Below, piece after piece: positions 9,113 through 17,477 of a stretch of 64,000 nt of DNA (position 1 is the stretch's first letter; every line of letters begins with the position of its first letter). Made by a program: the position numbers and the translations under genes. Source of the DNA: Polaromonas sp. GTDB taxonomy: Bacteria > Pseudomonadota > Gammaproteobacteria > Burkholderiales > Burkholderiaceae_C. The stretch is taken from the NCBI RefSeq assembly GCF_029945685.1, contig NZ_JAQSDA010000014.1:1-64000 (forward strand), in the 5' to 3' direction. The notes beneath the pieces are model-generated. The model was given only the letters and a program-made list of their open reading frames with translations. It made no database searches and was not told the DNA's origin.

Positions 9113-10294
9113 TTACAGGCCGGCTGCCGCCTTGAGGGCGTCAACTTTATCGGTGCGTTCCCAGGTGAATTCCGGCTCGTCGCGGCCGAAGTGGCCGTAG
9201 GCGGCGGTTTTCTCGTAGATCGGACGCAGCAAATCCAGCATCTGGATGATGCCTTTTGGGCGCAGGTCAAAGTGCTCATTGACCAGGGCCGAGAGTTTTT
9301 CGTCGGACATCACGCCCGTGCCTTCGGTGTAAACCGTGACATTCATCGGGCGGGCCACGCCGATCGCGTAGGCCACCTGGATCTGGCACTGGCGCGCCAG
9401 CCCGGCGGCCACGATGTTTTTGGCTACGTAACGGGCGGCGTAAGCAGCCGAACGGTCGACTTTCGAGGGGTCCTTGCCTGAAAAGGCGCCACCGCCGTGC
9501 GGGCAGGCGCCCCCGTAGGTGTCGACAATGATCTTGCGGCCAGTCAGGCCGCAGTCGCCCTGCGGGCCGCCGATGACAAAGCGGCCGGTCGGGTTGATCA
9601 GGTACTTGGTGTCCTTGAGCCATTCCTTGGGCAGCACAGGCTTGATGATTTCTTCAATGATGGCTTCAATGAAGGAGGCCTTCATCTTGTGCGGGGTTTC
9701 GCTCTGGTCGGGGCTGTGCTGCGAGGAGAGCACGACGGTGTCGATGCTGTGCGGCTTGCCGTCCACATAACGCATGGTGACCTGGCTCTTCGCGTCCGGG
9801 CGCAGGAAAGGCAGACGGCCGTCCTTGCGCAACTGGGCCTGGCGCTCGACCAGGCGGTGCGCGTAATAAATCGGCGCGGGCATCAGATCCGGCGTTTCGT
9901 CGCAGGCGTAACCGAACATCAGGCCCTGGTCACCGGCACCGGTGTTCAGGTGGTCGTCGGACGCGTGATCCACGCCCTGGGCGATGTCGTTGCTCTGCTT
10001 GTCGTAGGCGACCAGCACCGCGCAGCCCTTGTAGTCGATGCCGTATTCGGTGTTGTCGTAACCGATGCGCTTGATGGTGTCGCGTGCGACCTGGATGTAG
10101 TCCACATGCGCGTTGGTGGTGATTTCACCGGCCAGCACCACCAGACCGGTGTTGGTCAGGGTCTCGGCGGCCACGCGCGACAGAGGGTCCTGCTTGAAGA
10201 TGGCATCGAGGATGGCATCGGAAATCTGGTCGGCAACCTTGTCGGGATGGCCTTCGGAGACGGATTCGGAAGTAAAGAGAAAATCGTTCGCCAT
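9113..10294 (-). CDS. metK: S-adenosylmethionine synthase
   Basis: 393 residues from the ATG at 10294 ([23 protein letters not shown]), chosen over an in-frame GTG 9 bp upstream because GGAG sits about 10 bases before it. It makes S-adenosylmethionine from methionine and ATP. The ATP-site GHPDK (15-19), the [12 protein letters not shown] signature near 120 and the [16 protein letters not shown] loop near 260 are all present. The C-terminus [13 protein letters not shown] is echoed by a relic downstream. It is divergent from the acyltransferase pair. Confidence 0.98.
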   Translation of the reverse strand: MANDFLFTSESVSEGHPDKVADQISDAILDAIFKQDPLSRVAAETLTNTGLVVLAGEITTNAHVDYIQVARDTIKRIGYDNTEYGIDYKGCAVLVAYDKQSNDIAQGVDHASDDHLNTGAGDQGLMFGYACDETPDLMPAPIYYAHRLVERQAQLRKDGRLPFLRPDAKSQVTMRYVDGKPHSIDTVVLSSQHSPDQSETPHKMKASFIEAIIEEIIKPVLPKEWLKDTKYLINPTGRFVIGGPQGDCGLTGRKIIVDTYGGACPHGGGAFSGKDPSKVDRSAAYAARYVAKNIVAAGLARQCQIQVAYAIGVARPMNVTVYTEGTGVMSDEKLSALVNEHFDLRPKGIIQMLDLLRPIYEKTAAYGHFGRDEPEFTWERTDKVDALKAAAGL

Positions 10295-10461
10295 TGCGTA
10301 CACTCCATGAAGTTAGTCGGCGCGTTGCCGGCTTGGGGTGCCTCGGCGAACGCTTTAGCAGTTTGGTTTAATGTCGCCCTGCAAGTAGTTCAATAACTCG
10401 GCGACAAGCTTAATTATATCGCTTTGTCCTTTGCCACGGTGCCCGGCCCTATCCGCCTTTC

Positions 10462-11352
10462 ATGATCCTGTTGTTCCGTTTTTTCTCCCACTGGCCTTTG
10501 CGCGCACTGCATGCACTGGGCGCGGCCCTGGGCTGGCTGGTCTGGCTGCTCAGCCCCAGCTACCGCCGGCAGTTTCGCGCCAACGTGACGCAGGCCGGCA
10601 TCACTTTCGAGGCTGCCCGGCCGGCCATTGCCGAGGCCGGACGTTTTGTGGCGGAGCTGCCCAAGCTCTGGATGCGGCCACAAACCGAGTCGTGCCTGGG
10701 CAATGTGCGGGTCGAAGGCCAGGCCCATGCCGAGCACGCCTTTGACCGGGGCCGCGGGGTGATTTTTTTCGGACCGCATTGCGGCAGCTTCGAACTCGGC
10801 CCGCAGGCGCTGGCCGAACTGTATGGCCCGATCACCGCGATCTACCGGCCGGCCCGCAAGTCCTGGCTGGCGACGATTGAACAGGCGACCCGGCAGCGGC
10901 CGCAACTGACGGTGGTGCCCGCCAGCCTGAGCGGCATCCGGCTGATGCACCGGACGCTCAAGGCCAACCAGGCGGTGGCCCTTCTGACCGACCAGGTGCC
11001 GCCCGAGGGCCTGGGAGTGTGGGCGCCATTTTTTGGCAAACCGGCCTACACCATGACGCTGGCGGCCCGGCTGGCGTTGCAAAGCGGGGCCGTGCTGCTG
11101 CCGGTGAGTTGCGAGCGGCTGCCGCGCGGCGCAGGTTATTTCCTCAAGATCTGGCCTCCCGTGGCCGGTCCGCAGGCGCAACCATCACCACCACCGGCCG
11201 AAGGCGGCCCGCGCACCGGTCCATCGCCGGCGGACATCCTCCATGGCGTGACGCGCATCAACCAGGCGATCGAGGCCATCGTCCTGAGCCAGCCGGGGCA
11301 ATACCTCTGGGGTTATGCGCGTTACAAGACCCCCCGCAAGGACGCGTTTTGA
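10462..11352 (+). CDS. LpxL/HtrB-family lipid A acyltransferase (first of pair)
   Basis: 296 residues. This family adds a secondary acyl chain to lipid A precursors at the inner membrane, from acyl-ACP. A hydrophobic N-terminal segment (about 8-32) anchors it. The catalytic HX4(D/E) motif is His106 to Glu111 (HCGSFE), followed by IYRPARK, and LLTDQVPPEG gives the conserved acidic block. It overlaps the next gene by a TTGA stop/start. Which of the two is the lauroyl and which the myristoyl (or hydroxylaurate) enzyme cannot be told from sequence alone. Confidence 0.9.
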   Translation: MILLFRFFSHWPLRALHALGAALGWLVWLLSPSYRRQFRANVTQAGITFEAARPAIAEAGRFVAELPKLWMRPQTESCLGNVRVEGQAHAEHAFDRGRGVIFFGPHCGSFELGPQALAELYGPITAIYRPARKSWLATIEQATRQRPQLTVVPASLSGIRLMHRTLKANQAVALLTDQVPPEGLGVWAPFFGKPAYTMTLAARLALQSGAVLLPVSCERLPRGAGYFLKIWPPVAGPQAQPSPPPAEGGPRTGPSPADILHGVTRINQAIEAIVLSQPGQYLWGYARYKTPRKDAF

Positions 11353-12245
11353 AGCCCCTCCGCCAATGGCTTGGCCGCCTGGTCACCCGCGCCGGCATCG
11401 GCCTGATGCAGGTGCTGGCGGTATTTCCGTTGCCCGTGGCGCGGGCGCTCGGTGTGGCCCTGGGCTGGACGCTGTATGCCCTGGTCGGGGCGCGCCGGCG
11501 TGTCGTGCGGTCTAACCTGCAGCTGTGCTTCCCCTCGCTCGTGGAGCGCGAGCGACGCCGGCTGACGCAGCAGACCTTTGTGTATTTTGCGCAGGCCTGG
11601 CTGGATCGCGCCTGGCTGTGGCATGCGCCCCGGGACTGGGTGCAGCGGCGTGTGCGGCTGACCGGCGCGGTGCATGAACTCGCCGGCAACGCCCCCACGG
11701 TGATCTTCCTGCCGCATTTTGTCGGTCTCGATGCCGCCTGGGCTGCGGCCGCCCTGCATTCGCCGCGCCAGTCGACGACCATTTACACCGACCAGTCGAA
11801 CAAGCTCGTGGACCGGTGGATACTGCGCGGCCGGCAGCGTTTTGGCCACCTGCGTCTGTTCGGACGGGCCGACGGCGTCAAGCCCATCGTGACGGCCCTG
11901 CGCGAGGGGCAGCCGCTGTACCTGCTGCCCGACATGGACTTTGGCCCCGACGATTCCGTGTTTGTGCCGTTTTACGGCCTGCCGACAGCGACCGTGCCTT
12001 CGCTGTCCCGCTTCGCCCGCCTGGGCCGCGCCAAGGTGGTGCCCCTGGTGCCGCGCCTCACGCCCTGGGGTTATGAGGTGGAGGTCCTGCCGGCTTGGGC
12101 CAACTTCCCGTCGGACGATCCGGTGGCCGATACCGCTTTCATGAACGCACAACTGCAGGCCTACATCGACACCATGCCGGCGCAGTACTACTGGGTGCAC
12201 AAACGCTTCAAGACCCGGCCGGAAGAGGCGCCTTCGCTCTACTAG
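11349..12245 (+). CDS. LpxL/HtrB-family lipid A acyltransferase (second of pair)
   Basis: 298 residues if translation starts at the TTG at 11349, overlapping the TGA of the upstream gene (TTTTGA). This start gives a membrane-anchor segment at about 15-45 and no long out-of-family extension; earlier starts would lie inside the first acyltransferase gene. HX4D is His123 to Asp128 (HFVGLD), and LLPDMDFGPDDSVFVPFYG is the conserved acceptor/acidic region. The tandem pair with different catalytic acids (Glu, then Asp) suggests two successive acylations of lipid A. Confidence 0.88.
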   Translation: MKPLRQWLGRLVTRAGIGLMQVLAVFPLPVARALGVALGWTLYALVGARRRVVRSNLQLCFPSLVERERRRLTQQTFVYFAQAWLDRAWLWHAPRDWVQRRVRLTGAVHELAGNAPTVIFLPHFVGLDAAWAAAALHSPRQSTTIYTDQSNKLVDRWILRGRQRFGHLRLFGRADGVKPIVTALREGQPLYLLPDMDFGPDDSVFVPFYGLPTATVPSLSRFARLGRAKVVPLVPRLTPWGYEVEVLPAWANFPSDDPVADTAFMNAQLQAYIDTMPAQYYWVHKRFKTRPEEAPSLY

Positions 12246-12274
12246 GGCCCCAGCCGGGGTTCAGGCCGATTCCT

Positions 12275-12336
12275 CAGGTGTTTTCGGGCTTCAGCCCTTA
12301 TCTGGAAAGCGCAGGCAGCTATAAAAACAGTAGCTA
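12275..12336 (-). repeat. Family A repeat, copy A1
   Basis: Read on the minus strand: TAGCTACTGTTTTTATAGCTG, CCTGCGC, then AAGGGCTGAAGCCCG. It fills the space between the convergent ends of the second acyltransferase gene and the alpha/beta hydrolase. Confidence 0.75.
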
Positions 12337-13377
12337 ACGGACCTGGCCCAGAAAGTCCTGCAGATACCCGGCCACCCGTTCGGGCTGTTCATGCACGATC
12401 CAGTGGGAGGCGCCCGGCACCTGCTGCAGCTGCATCTCCGGCACGTAGTCGGCCAGGCCCTCGATCAGCGCCGGCGGCAAGGCGATGTCGTCGAGCGCCC
12501 AGATCACCAGCGTGGGCAGCAGGACGGTCATGCGTTCGCGCGCCATCGTGACTGCAGCGGCAGCCGGGTCGTGATGCGGTGGCCCGGGCCGGGGCGGTCG
12601 CAGCGGCGAGGCCCGGTACAGGTTGCAGCCGCCGGTGAGCCCGGCACCCCAGACCTCGCGGTACTGTTGCCTGACGCTGTCAGTGAGCCAGGCCGGCTGG
12701 CTGTCGCTGCCGTTGGTCAGAAACTGCCACAGGCGGCGGAAGTCGTCCCTGGCCAGCAGTGCTTCGGCGTCCGGGCGAATCAGGAAATTCATGTAGGCGC
12801 TGGCGGCCTGCTGGGCCGGCGAATGCTGCAGTTCGCGCAAAAAGGTGCCGGGATGCGGGGAGTTGATGATGGCGAGTTTTTTCATCAGCTGCGGCATCGC
12901 AGCAGCCAGGTTCCAGGCGATAGCGCCGCCCCAGTCGTGAGCCACCAGGCATTCCAGGTGGCCCCCACGCTTGTCACTGCGTGTACTGCGCTGCCCCCCG
13001 AGGGGGCGCTGCGCCTGCGGCCCGGCAAAGCCGGTTCCGCGGCCCCGGCTGGCAGGGAGGGATCCCCCGTTTTCTTCGTCGCACACCGCTGCGATCAGCG
13101 CGGCAATGTCCTGCATCAGGTGTTTGGGCCGGTAGGCGTCCACTTCCGGCGGCGCACTCGACTTCTCGAAGCCGCGCAGGTTGGGCGCGATGCAAAAGTA
13201 AGCACCGTTTTCCGGCCTGGCAAAGTGCGCCAGCAGGGCGTCCCAGACAAAGGCCCCTTCCGGAAAGCCATGCAGGAACATCAGGACCGGCCGGCCCGGC
13301 TCACCTGCCATGCGGCAGGACAGGCTGATGCCGTGGGGCAGGGGGATCAGGCGGGTTGCAATCATGGTGCTATGCAT
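12334..13377 (-). CDS. Alpha/beta hydrolase (epoxide hydrolase / haloalkane-type) with an in-frame repeat insertion
   Basis: 347 residues; typical members are about 290-320. HGFPE at 36-40 supplies the oxyanion-hole motif, Asp148 in AHDWGG is the probable nucleophile, and ASHWIVHEQPE near the C-terminus carries the catalytic His. Residues about 106-140 (rich in Arg and Gly, containing [13 protein letters not shown]) are encoded by a family B repeat that keeps the frame, lying just before the nucleophile strand. Whether the enzyme still folds is unknown. The ATG at 13377 lies in a family A head; ATG 13365 (MIATRLIPLPHG) is an equally good start. Substrate not predicted. Confidence 0.85.
   Translation of the reverse strand: MHSTMIATRLIPLPHGISLSCRMAGEPGRPVLMFLHGFPEGAFVWDALLAHFARPENGAYFCIAPNLRGFEKSSAPPEVDAYRPKHLMQDIAALIAAVCDEENGGSLPASRGRGTGFAGPQAQRPLGGQRSTRSDKRGGHLECLVAHDWGGAIAWNLAAAMPQLMKKLAIINSPHPGTFLRELQHSPAQQAASAYMNFLIRPDAEALLARDDFRRLWQFLTNGSDSQPAWLTDSVRQQYREVWGAGLTGGCNLYRASPLRPPRPGPPHHDPAAAAVTMARERMTVLLPTLVIWALDDIALPPALIEGLADYVPEMQLQQVPGASHWIVHEQPERVAGYLQDFLGQVR
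12961..13052 (-). repeat. Family B repeat, copy B3, inside a coding region
   Basis: GCCCCCACGCTTGTCACTGC, CCCCCCGAGGGGGC palindrome, CCGGCAAAGCCGG hairpin, GCGGCCCCGGCTGG. Nearly identical to B5 and to the reverse complement of B2 and B7. It is read through by the alpha/beta hydrolase without a stop or frameshift. Confidence 0.85.
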
Positions 13378-13431
13378 TCAGGAGCTGCCTGCGCCCGTGT
13401 TATTTGGGCCGCAGGAATTTTTTGCTTGAAA
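13370..13431 (+). repeat. Family A repeat, copy A2 (diverged)
   Basis: TGCTATGCATTCAGGAGCTG followed by CCTGCGC and a TTTGGGCCGCAGGAATTTTTT tail in the family A order. It overlaps the proposed start codon of the alpha/beta hydrolase. Confidence 0.5.
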
Positions 13432-13469
13432 AATGCACAAGCGGCAGGGCTGGCCCGTCCGGCCGGGAC

Positions 13470-14279
13470 TCAGCCTTCGCCGGTTTCCTCTTCCGGTGGC
13501 GGGGTAAGCGCCGCCTTGCTTGCCTTGTCAGGCTTGACCGGGGGATGGGCCCACTGCCACAGGTGCTGGGCGACTTCTTCCACGCCTTGCCGCTTGAGCG
13601 CAGAAAACAGTTTGACATCGCCGCCGCCGGCCTGCAGTCGCACAATGGACAGTGCCTTGGCCGCCTCGGTCTTGTTGAGCTTGTCGGACTTGGTCAGCAG
13701 CACCAGAAACTTCAGGCCTTCCTCGACCCGTGGACGGATCACGTCGAGCAGGATTTCGTCAAGTTCGGTCAGGCCCAGACGCGGATCGCACAGCAGGACC
13801 ACGCCCTTGAGGTTGTCCCGCGTCTGCAGGTAATTGCCCATCACCTGCTGCCAGCGGTACTTGGCGGCCTTGGGCACGGCCGCATAGCCGTATCCCGGCA
13901 GATCGGCCAGCACCGCATCGGTCACCCCCTGTTTGCCGAGCGAAAACAAATTGATGCTCTGCGTGCGGCCCGGGGTCTTGGAGGCAAAAGCCAGGCGGTT
14001 GATTTGGGTCAGCGTGTTGATGCAGGTGGACTTGCCCGCGTTGGAGCGGCCGACAAAGGCAATCTCGGGAAACTCGTACACCGGCAGGTGCTTGAGCTCG
14101 GGGGCCGTGGTCAGGAACTTGGCGGTGTGCAGCCAGCCCATGGCAATTTTCGCCTCGGCGGACTGGGGTGGCTGGGCGGCCAGCGCCGCAGCCATTTTGG
14201 CCGCCGCTTCTTTGGGCGGCGCCCGCTTGGCGGTCGGCTTCTGCGTTTTAACGGGTGTAGATCGGGGAGATATGCTCAT
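13470..14279 (-). CDS. engB: Ribosome biogenesis / division GTPase YsxC (EngB, YihA)
   Basis: 269 residues from ATG 14279; a start 24 bp upstream is possible. The GTPase core follows an Ala/Lys/Pro-rich N-terminal extension of about 50 residues. G1 GRSNAGKST is near 85-93, G2/G3 include TPGRTQSIN and DLPGYGYA, and G4 is LLTKSDKLNK. EngB family GTPases act in 50S ribosome assembly and are needed for division in several bacteria. It is divergent from the cytochrome c4 gene, the usual arrangement in betaproteobacteria. Confidence 0.95.
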   Translation of the reverse strand: MSISPRSTPVKTQKPTAKRAPPKEAAAKMAAALAAQPPQSAEAKIAMGWLHTAKFLTTAPELKHLPVYEFPEIAFVGRSNAGKSTCINTLTQINRLAFASKTPGRTQSINLFSLGKQGVTDAVLADLPGYGYAAVPKAAKYRWQQVMGNYLQTRDNLKGVVLLCDPRLGLTELDEILLDVIRPRVEEGLKFLVLLTKSDKLNKTEAAKALSIVRLQAGGGDVKLFSALKRQGVEEVAQHLWQWAHPPVKPDKASKAALTPPPEEETGEG

Positions 14280-14282
14280 ATT

Positions 14283-14311
14283 TTGGATTGTCCCCCAAGC
14301 CATTGTAAAAT
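14283..14311 (+). promoter_or_regulatory. Candidate sigma-70 promoter for the cytochrome c4 gene
   Basis: TTGGAT (14283-14288), 17-base spacer, TAAAAT (14306-14311), about 105 bp upstream of the cytochrome start in the divergent engB-cytochrome gap. Confidence 0.5.
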
Positions 14312-14415
14312 CAGGGAGTTTTGCGTTGGTCGGCGCCCCGGCGGGTTGTTAATTTCAGCCCAGGTTGTGCGCCGACTGCCTGGTCCACCTTAGAGTCAAC
14401 TATTAAACCCCCGAT

Positions 14416-15060
14416 ATGAAGCTTGTTTCCACTTCGTTGATTACTTATTTATTCGCTGCCCTGATGGTCGTGCCGGCCGTGTCGCGGGCGGCCGGTGAGG
14501 CCGCTCCGGCCAAGGTGGCCAAGCCGGATCTGGTCAAGGGGGAGGCCACTTACACCGCAGTGTGTGTCGCCTGCCACGCGGCGGACGGCAATTCCGCGAT
14601 TGCCGCCAACCCGAAACTGGCGCAGCAGCACCCCGAATATCTGGTCAAGCAGCTCCAGGAATTCAAGTCGGGCAAGCGCAACAATGCCGTCATGAAGGGT
14701 TTTGCCAGCGCCCTCAGCGACGACGACATGAAAAACATCGCTTACTGGGTGACCACCAAGAAGGCCAAGCCCGGGTTCGCGAAGGACAAGGCCTTGGTGA
14801 CGCTGGGTGAGCGCATTTACCGCGGCGGCATCGCCGACCGCCAGGTGCCGGCCTGCGCCGGTTGCCACAGTCCGAACGGCGCCGGCATTCCCTCGCAGTA
14901 CCCGCGCCTGGGCGGCCAGCATGCCGAATACACCGCGACCCAGCTGACGACCTTCCGCGACGGCGTGCGCAATAACAATCTGCAGATGACGCAGGTTGCC
15001 GCCAAACTGAACGACCGGGAAATCCGCGCCGTGGCTGACTACATCGCCGGTTTGCGCTGA
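14416..15060 (+). CDS. Cytochrome c4, dihaem class I
   Basis: 214 residues with a Sec signal peptide (cleavage near residue 25, VSRAAG). There are two class I haem sites: C50-x-x-C53-H54 (CVACH) and C147-x-x-C150-H151 (CAGCH), with the Met ligands expected in the MKGFAS and MTQVAAKL segments. Cytochrome c4 carries electrons in the periplasm to cbb3-type or other terminal oxidases. It is encoded directly upstream of the ResB-CcsA maturation pair that would attach its haem, with an intrinsic terminator in between. Confidence 0.95.
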   Translation: MKLVSTSLITYLFAALMVVPAVSRAAGEAAPAKVAKPDLVKGEATYTAVCVACHAADGNSAIAANPKLAQQHPEYLVKQLQEFKSGKRNNAVMKGFASALSDDDMKNIAYWVTTKKAKPGFAKDKALVTLGERIYRGGIADRQVPACAGCHSPNGAGIPSQYPRLGGQHAEYTATQLTTFRDGVRNNNLQMTQVAAKLNDREIRAVADYIAGLR

Positions 15061-15178
15061 ATCCCCTGAAAATTCCATGGAATCCGTGGCCGGGGAGTTG
15101 GTGACGCCGCCTTCCCGGGAAAATACGGGAGCTCGCCCGGTTTGTATTGAACCCCAGCCAGAATAGTCACTCCATACA

Positions 15179-15211
15179 GGGCGGGTCTTTTGCAGAAGAC
15201 CCGCCTTTTTT
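15179..15211 (+). terminator. Intrinsic terminator after the cytochrome c4 gene
   Basis: GGCGGGTCTT, 6-base loop (TTGCAG), AAGACCCGCC, then TTTTTT. It separates the cytochrome gene from resB, which argues that the resB start is downstream, at 15237. Confidence 0.9.
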
Positions 15212-15236
15212 GTTTCCGTCCTACCGAACACCACGC

Positions 15237-17477
15237 ATGACCGTTCCCAGCCACGCAGTTTCCACCCACGGCCTCAGGCTCAAGGCGGGCTCGCATGCCC
15301 TGCGCTCTACCGTGGAGTTGCTGTCGTCCATGCGCTTTTCCATCTCGCTGCTCACGGTGATCTGCATCGCCTCGGTGATAGGCACGGTGCTCAAGCAGCA
15401 GGAGCCGATTGGCAACTACGTCAACCAGTTCGGCCCGTTCTGGGCCCAGGTGTTTGGCGCCGTCAGCCTGTACACGGTGTACAGCGCATGGTGGTTCATG
15501 CTGATCCTGGCCTTTCTGGTGGTTTCCACATCGCTTTGCATCAGCCGCAACACGCCGAAAATTCTCGCTGACCTGAACCAGCTCAAGGAAAACATCCGGG
15601 AACAAAGCCTCCAGGCTTTCGGCCACCGCGCCCAGGCGGCGCTGGTTGAAGGGCCTGAAGCGGCCGCGCGGCGTATCGGACAGACGCTGGTGCAGGGTGG
15701 CTGGAAGGTCAAGCTGCAGCAGAGAACCACGTCTGGCGGAGAAGGCTGGATGGTGGCGGCCAAGGCCGGCGCCGCCAACAAGCTGGGCTACATCGCGGCT
15801 CACAGTGCCATCGTGCTGGTGTGTGTGGGTGGGCTTCTTGATGGCGATCTGATCGTGCGTGCGCAGATGTGGCTCAACAACAAGTCGATCTACACCGGCG
15901 GTGGACTGATTGCCGATGTGCCGGCCCAGCACCGGCTCAGCGAGCGCAACCCCACCTTCCGCGCCAACCTGCTGGTCGCCGAGGGAACGCAGTCAAGCAC
16001 CGCCATCCTGAACCAGCCTGGCGGCGTCCTGTTGCAGGACCTGCCTTTTGCGGTGGAGCTGAAAAAATTCATTGTCGAGTACTACTCGACCGGCATGCCC
16101 AAGCTGTTTGCCAGCGATATCGTGATTCACGACAAGGCAACTGGCGAAAAGATCCCGGCTCGCGTCGAGGTCAATCACCCGGTGCGCCACAAGGGCATAG
16201 AAATTTACCAGTCCAGTTTTGACGACGGCGGCTCCAGCGTCACGCTCAAGGCGGTGCCGCTGGCCGTCGGAAGCCAGGCGACGAGCAAGGCGTTTGAAAT
16301 CCAGGGCACGATTGGCGGCTCGAGCAAGCTGACGAATGGTCAAGGGGAAGGCGCCGAAAAGATGACGCTGGAATACACCGCGCTGCGTGTCATCAACGTC
16401 GAGAATTTTGGCGGCACGGGCAGCATGGGGGCAGGCTCGGGTGCGGATGTGCGCAAGGTCGATCTGCGCCAGTCCCTCGATGCGCGCCTGGGCGCGGCCA
16501 ACAAGACCCGCGAAAAGAAGGAATTGCGCAACGTCGGCCCCAGCGTGACCTACAAGCTGCGCGATGCGTCCGGCCAGGCCAGGGAGTTTCACAACTACAT
16601 GCTGCCGGTCAAGATGGACGCGGCCGAGTCCAGCCCGGCGCTGTTTTTGCTGGGTGTGCGCGAAAACCCGGCCGAGCCTTTCCAGTACCTGCGCATCCCT
16701 GCCGACGAGCAGGGCAGCATGGAAGGCTTTTTGCGGCTGCGGCGCGCGTTGGCCGACCCGGCCCAGCGCGACCTGGCCGTCAAGCGTTATGTGCGTCAGG
16801 CCATCGCGGCGGACCGGCCCGATCTGGCAGCGCAGCTGTCCGCATCCGCATCGCGAGCGCTGGCCCTGTTCGCCGGCCCGGACCAGCCGGTGAGCGGCGG
16901 CCAGACCAGGCCGCTGGCGGGGCTGCAGGCCATCTCTGACTTCATGGAAGCCAATGTGCCGGAAGACGAGCGCAACCGCGCCGGCGAGGTGCTGGTGCGC
17001 ATTCTCAACGGCGTGCTGTTCGAGCTGGCGCAGCTCACGCGTGAGCAAAGCGGCCTGCAGCCGCTGCTGCGCGACGACACAACCCAGGCTTTCATGGCCC
17101 AGGCCGTGTTGTCCCTCAGTGATGCCCACTATTACCCGGCGCCGATGGCGTTTGAACTGAAGGACTTCACCCAGTTGCAGGCCAGCGTGTTCCAGGTGGC
17201 GCGTACACCCGGGAAAAATATTGTTTACCTCGGCTGTGCGCTCCTGATTCTGGGCATTTTTGCCATGTTGTATGTGCGCGAGCGCCGCCTCTGGGTCTGG
17301 CTGGCGCCGGCCGGAGGCGCTGCGGATTCCGAGGAGTCCCGAACAGCACTCGAAAAGGGGCCAGAATCGGGCGCAGGCAGCCAGGCGACCATGGCCATGT
17401 CGACCAACCGCCAGACCATGGACGGCGGCAAGGAATTCGAAATGCTGAAAATCAAACTTTTACAGGTGCCACGATGA
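15237..17477 (+). CDS. resB: Cytochrome c biogenesis protein ResB (Ccs1)
   Basis: 746 residues from ATG 15237, chosen because the longer in-frame start at 15147 would lie before the terminator hairpin. ResB, with CcsA, forms the System II haem exporter and synthetase. Transmembrane segments are near residues 30-55 (MRFSISLLTVICIASV), 80-105, about 185-205 and again near 660-690 (NIVYLGCALLILGIFAMLYV). The long middle part is the periplasmic ResB domain that binds apocytochrome. The length is at the upper end, with a hydrophilic tail. It overlaps ccsA by ATGA, so the two are translationally coupled. Confidence 0.94.
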   Translation: MTVPSHAVSTHGLRLKAGSHALRSTVELLSSMRFSISLLTVICIASVIGTVLKQQEPIGNYVNQFGPFWAQVFGAVSLYTVYSAWWFMLILAFLVVSTSLCISRNTPKILADLNQLKENIREQSLQAFGHRAQAALVEGPEAAARRIGQTLVQGGWKVKLQQRTTSGGEGWMVAAKAGAANKLGYIAAHSAIVLVCVGGLLDGDLIVRAQMWLNNKSIYTGGGLIADVPAQHRLSERNPTFRANLLVAEGTQSSTAILNQPGGVLLQDLPFAVELKKFIVEYYSTGMPKLFASDIVIHDKATGEKIPARVEVNHPVRHKGIEIYQSSFDDGGSSVTLKAVPLAVGSQATSKAFEIQGTIGGSSKLTNGQGEGAEKMTLEYTALRVINVENFGGTGSMGAGSGADVRKVDLRQSLDARLGAANKTREKKELRNVGPSVTYKLRDASGQAREFHNYMLPVKMDAAESSPALFLLGVRENPAEPFQYLRIPADEQGSMEGFLRLRRALADPAQRDLAVKRYVRQAIAADRPDLAAQLSASASRALALFAGPDQPVSGGQTRPLAGLQAISDFMEANVPEDERNRAGEVLVRILNGVLFELAQLTREQSGLQPLLRDDTTQAFMAQAVLSLSDAHYYPAPMAFELKDFTQLQASVFQVARTPGKNIVYLGCALLILGIFAMLYVRERRLWVWLAPAGGAADSEESRTALEKGPESGAGSQATMAMSTNRQTMDGGKEFEMLKIKLLQVPR

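Noticed and set aside
10295..10461. Possible SAM or SAH riboswitch in the metK leader
   Set aside because: The leader can form a GC-rich stem (GCCGAGGC...GCCGGCAAC) but does not show the conserved core of the riboswitch classes I know. A covariance-model search would settle it.
15147..15236. Upstream start for resB at 15147
   Set aside because: It would place the start before a strong intrinsic terminator, and the added residues do not resemble ResB.
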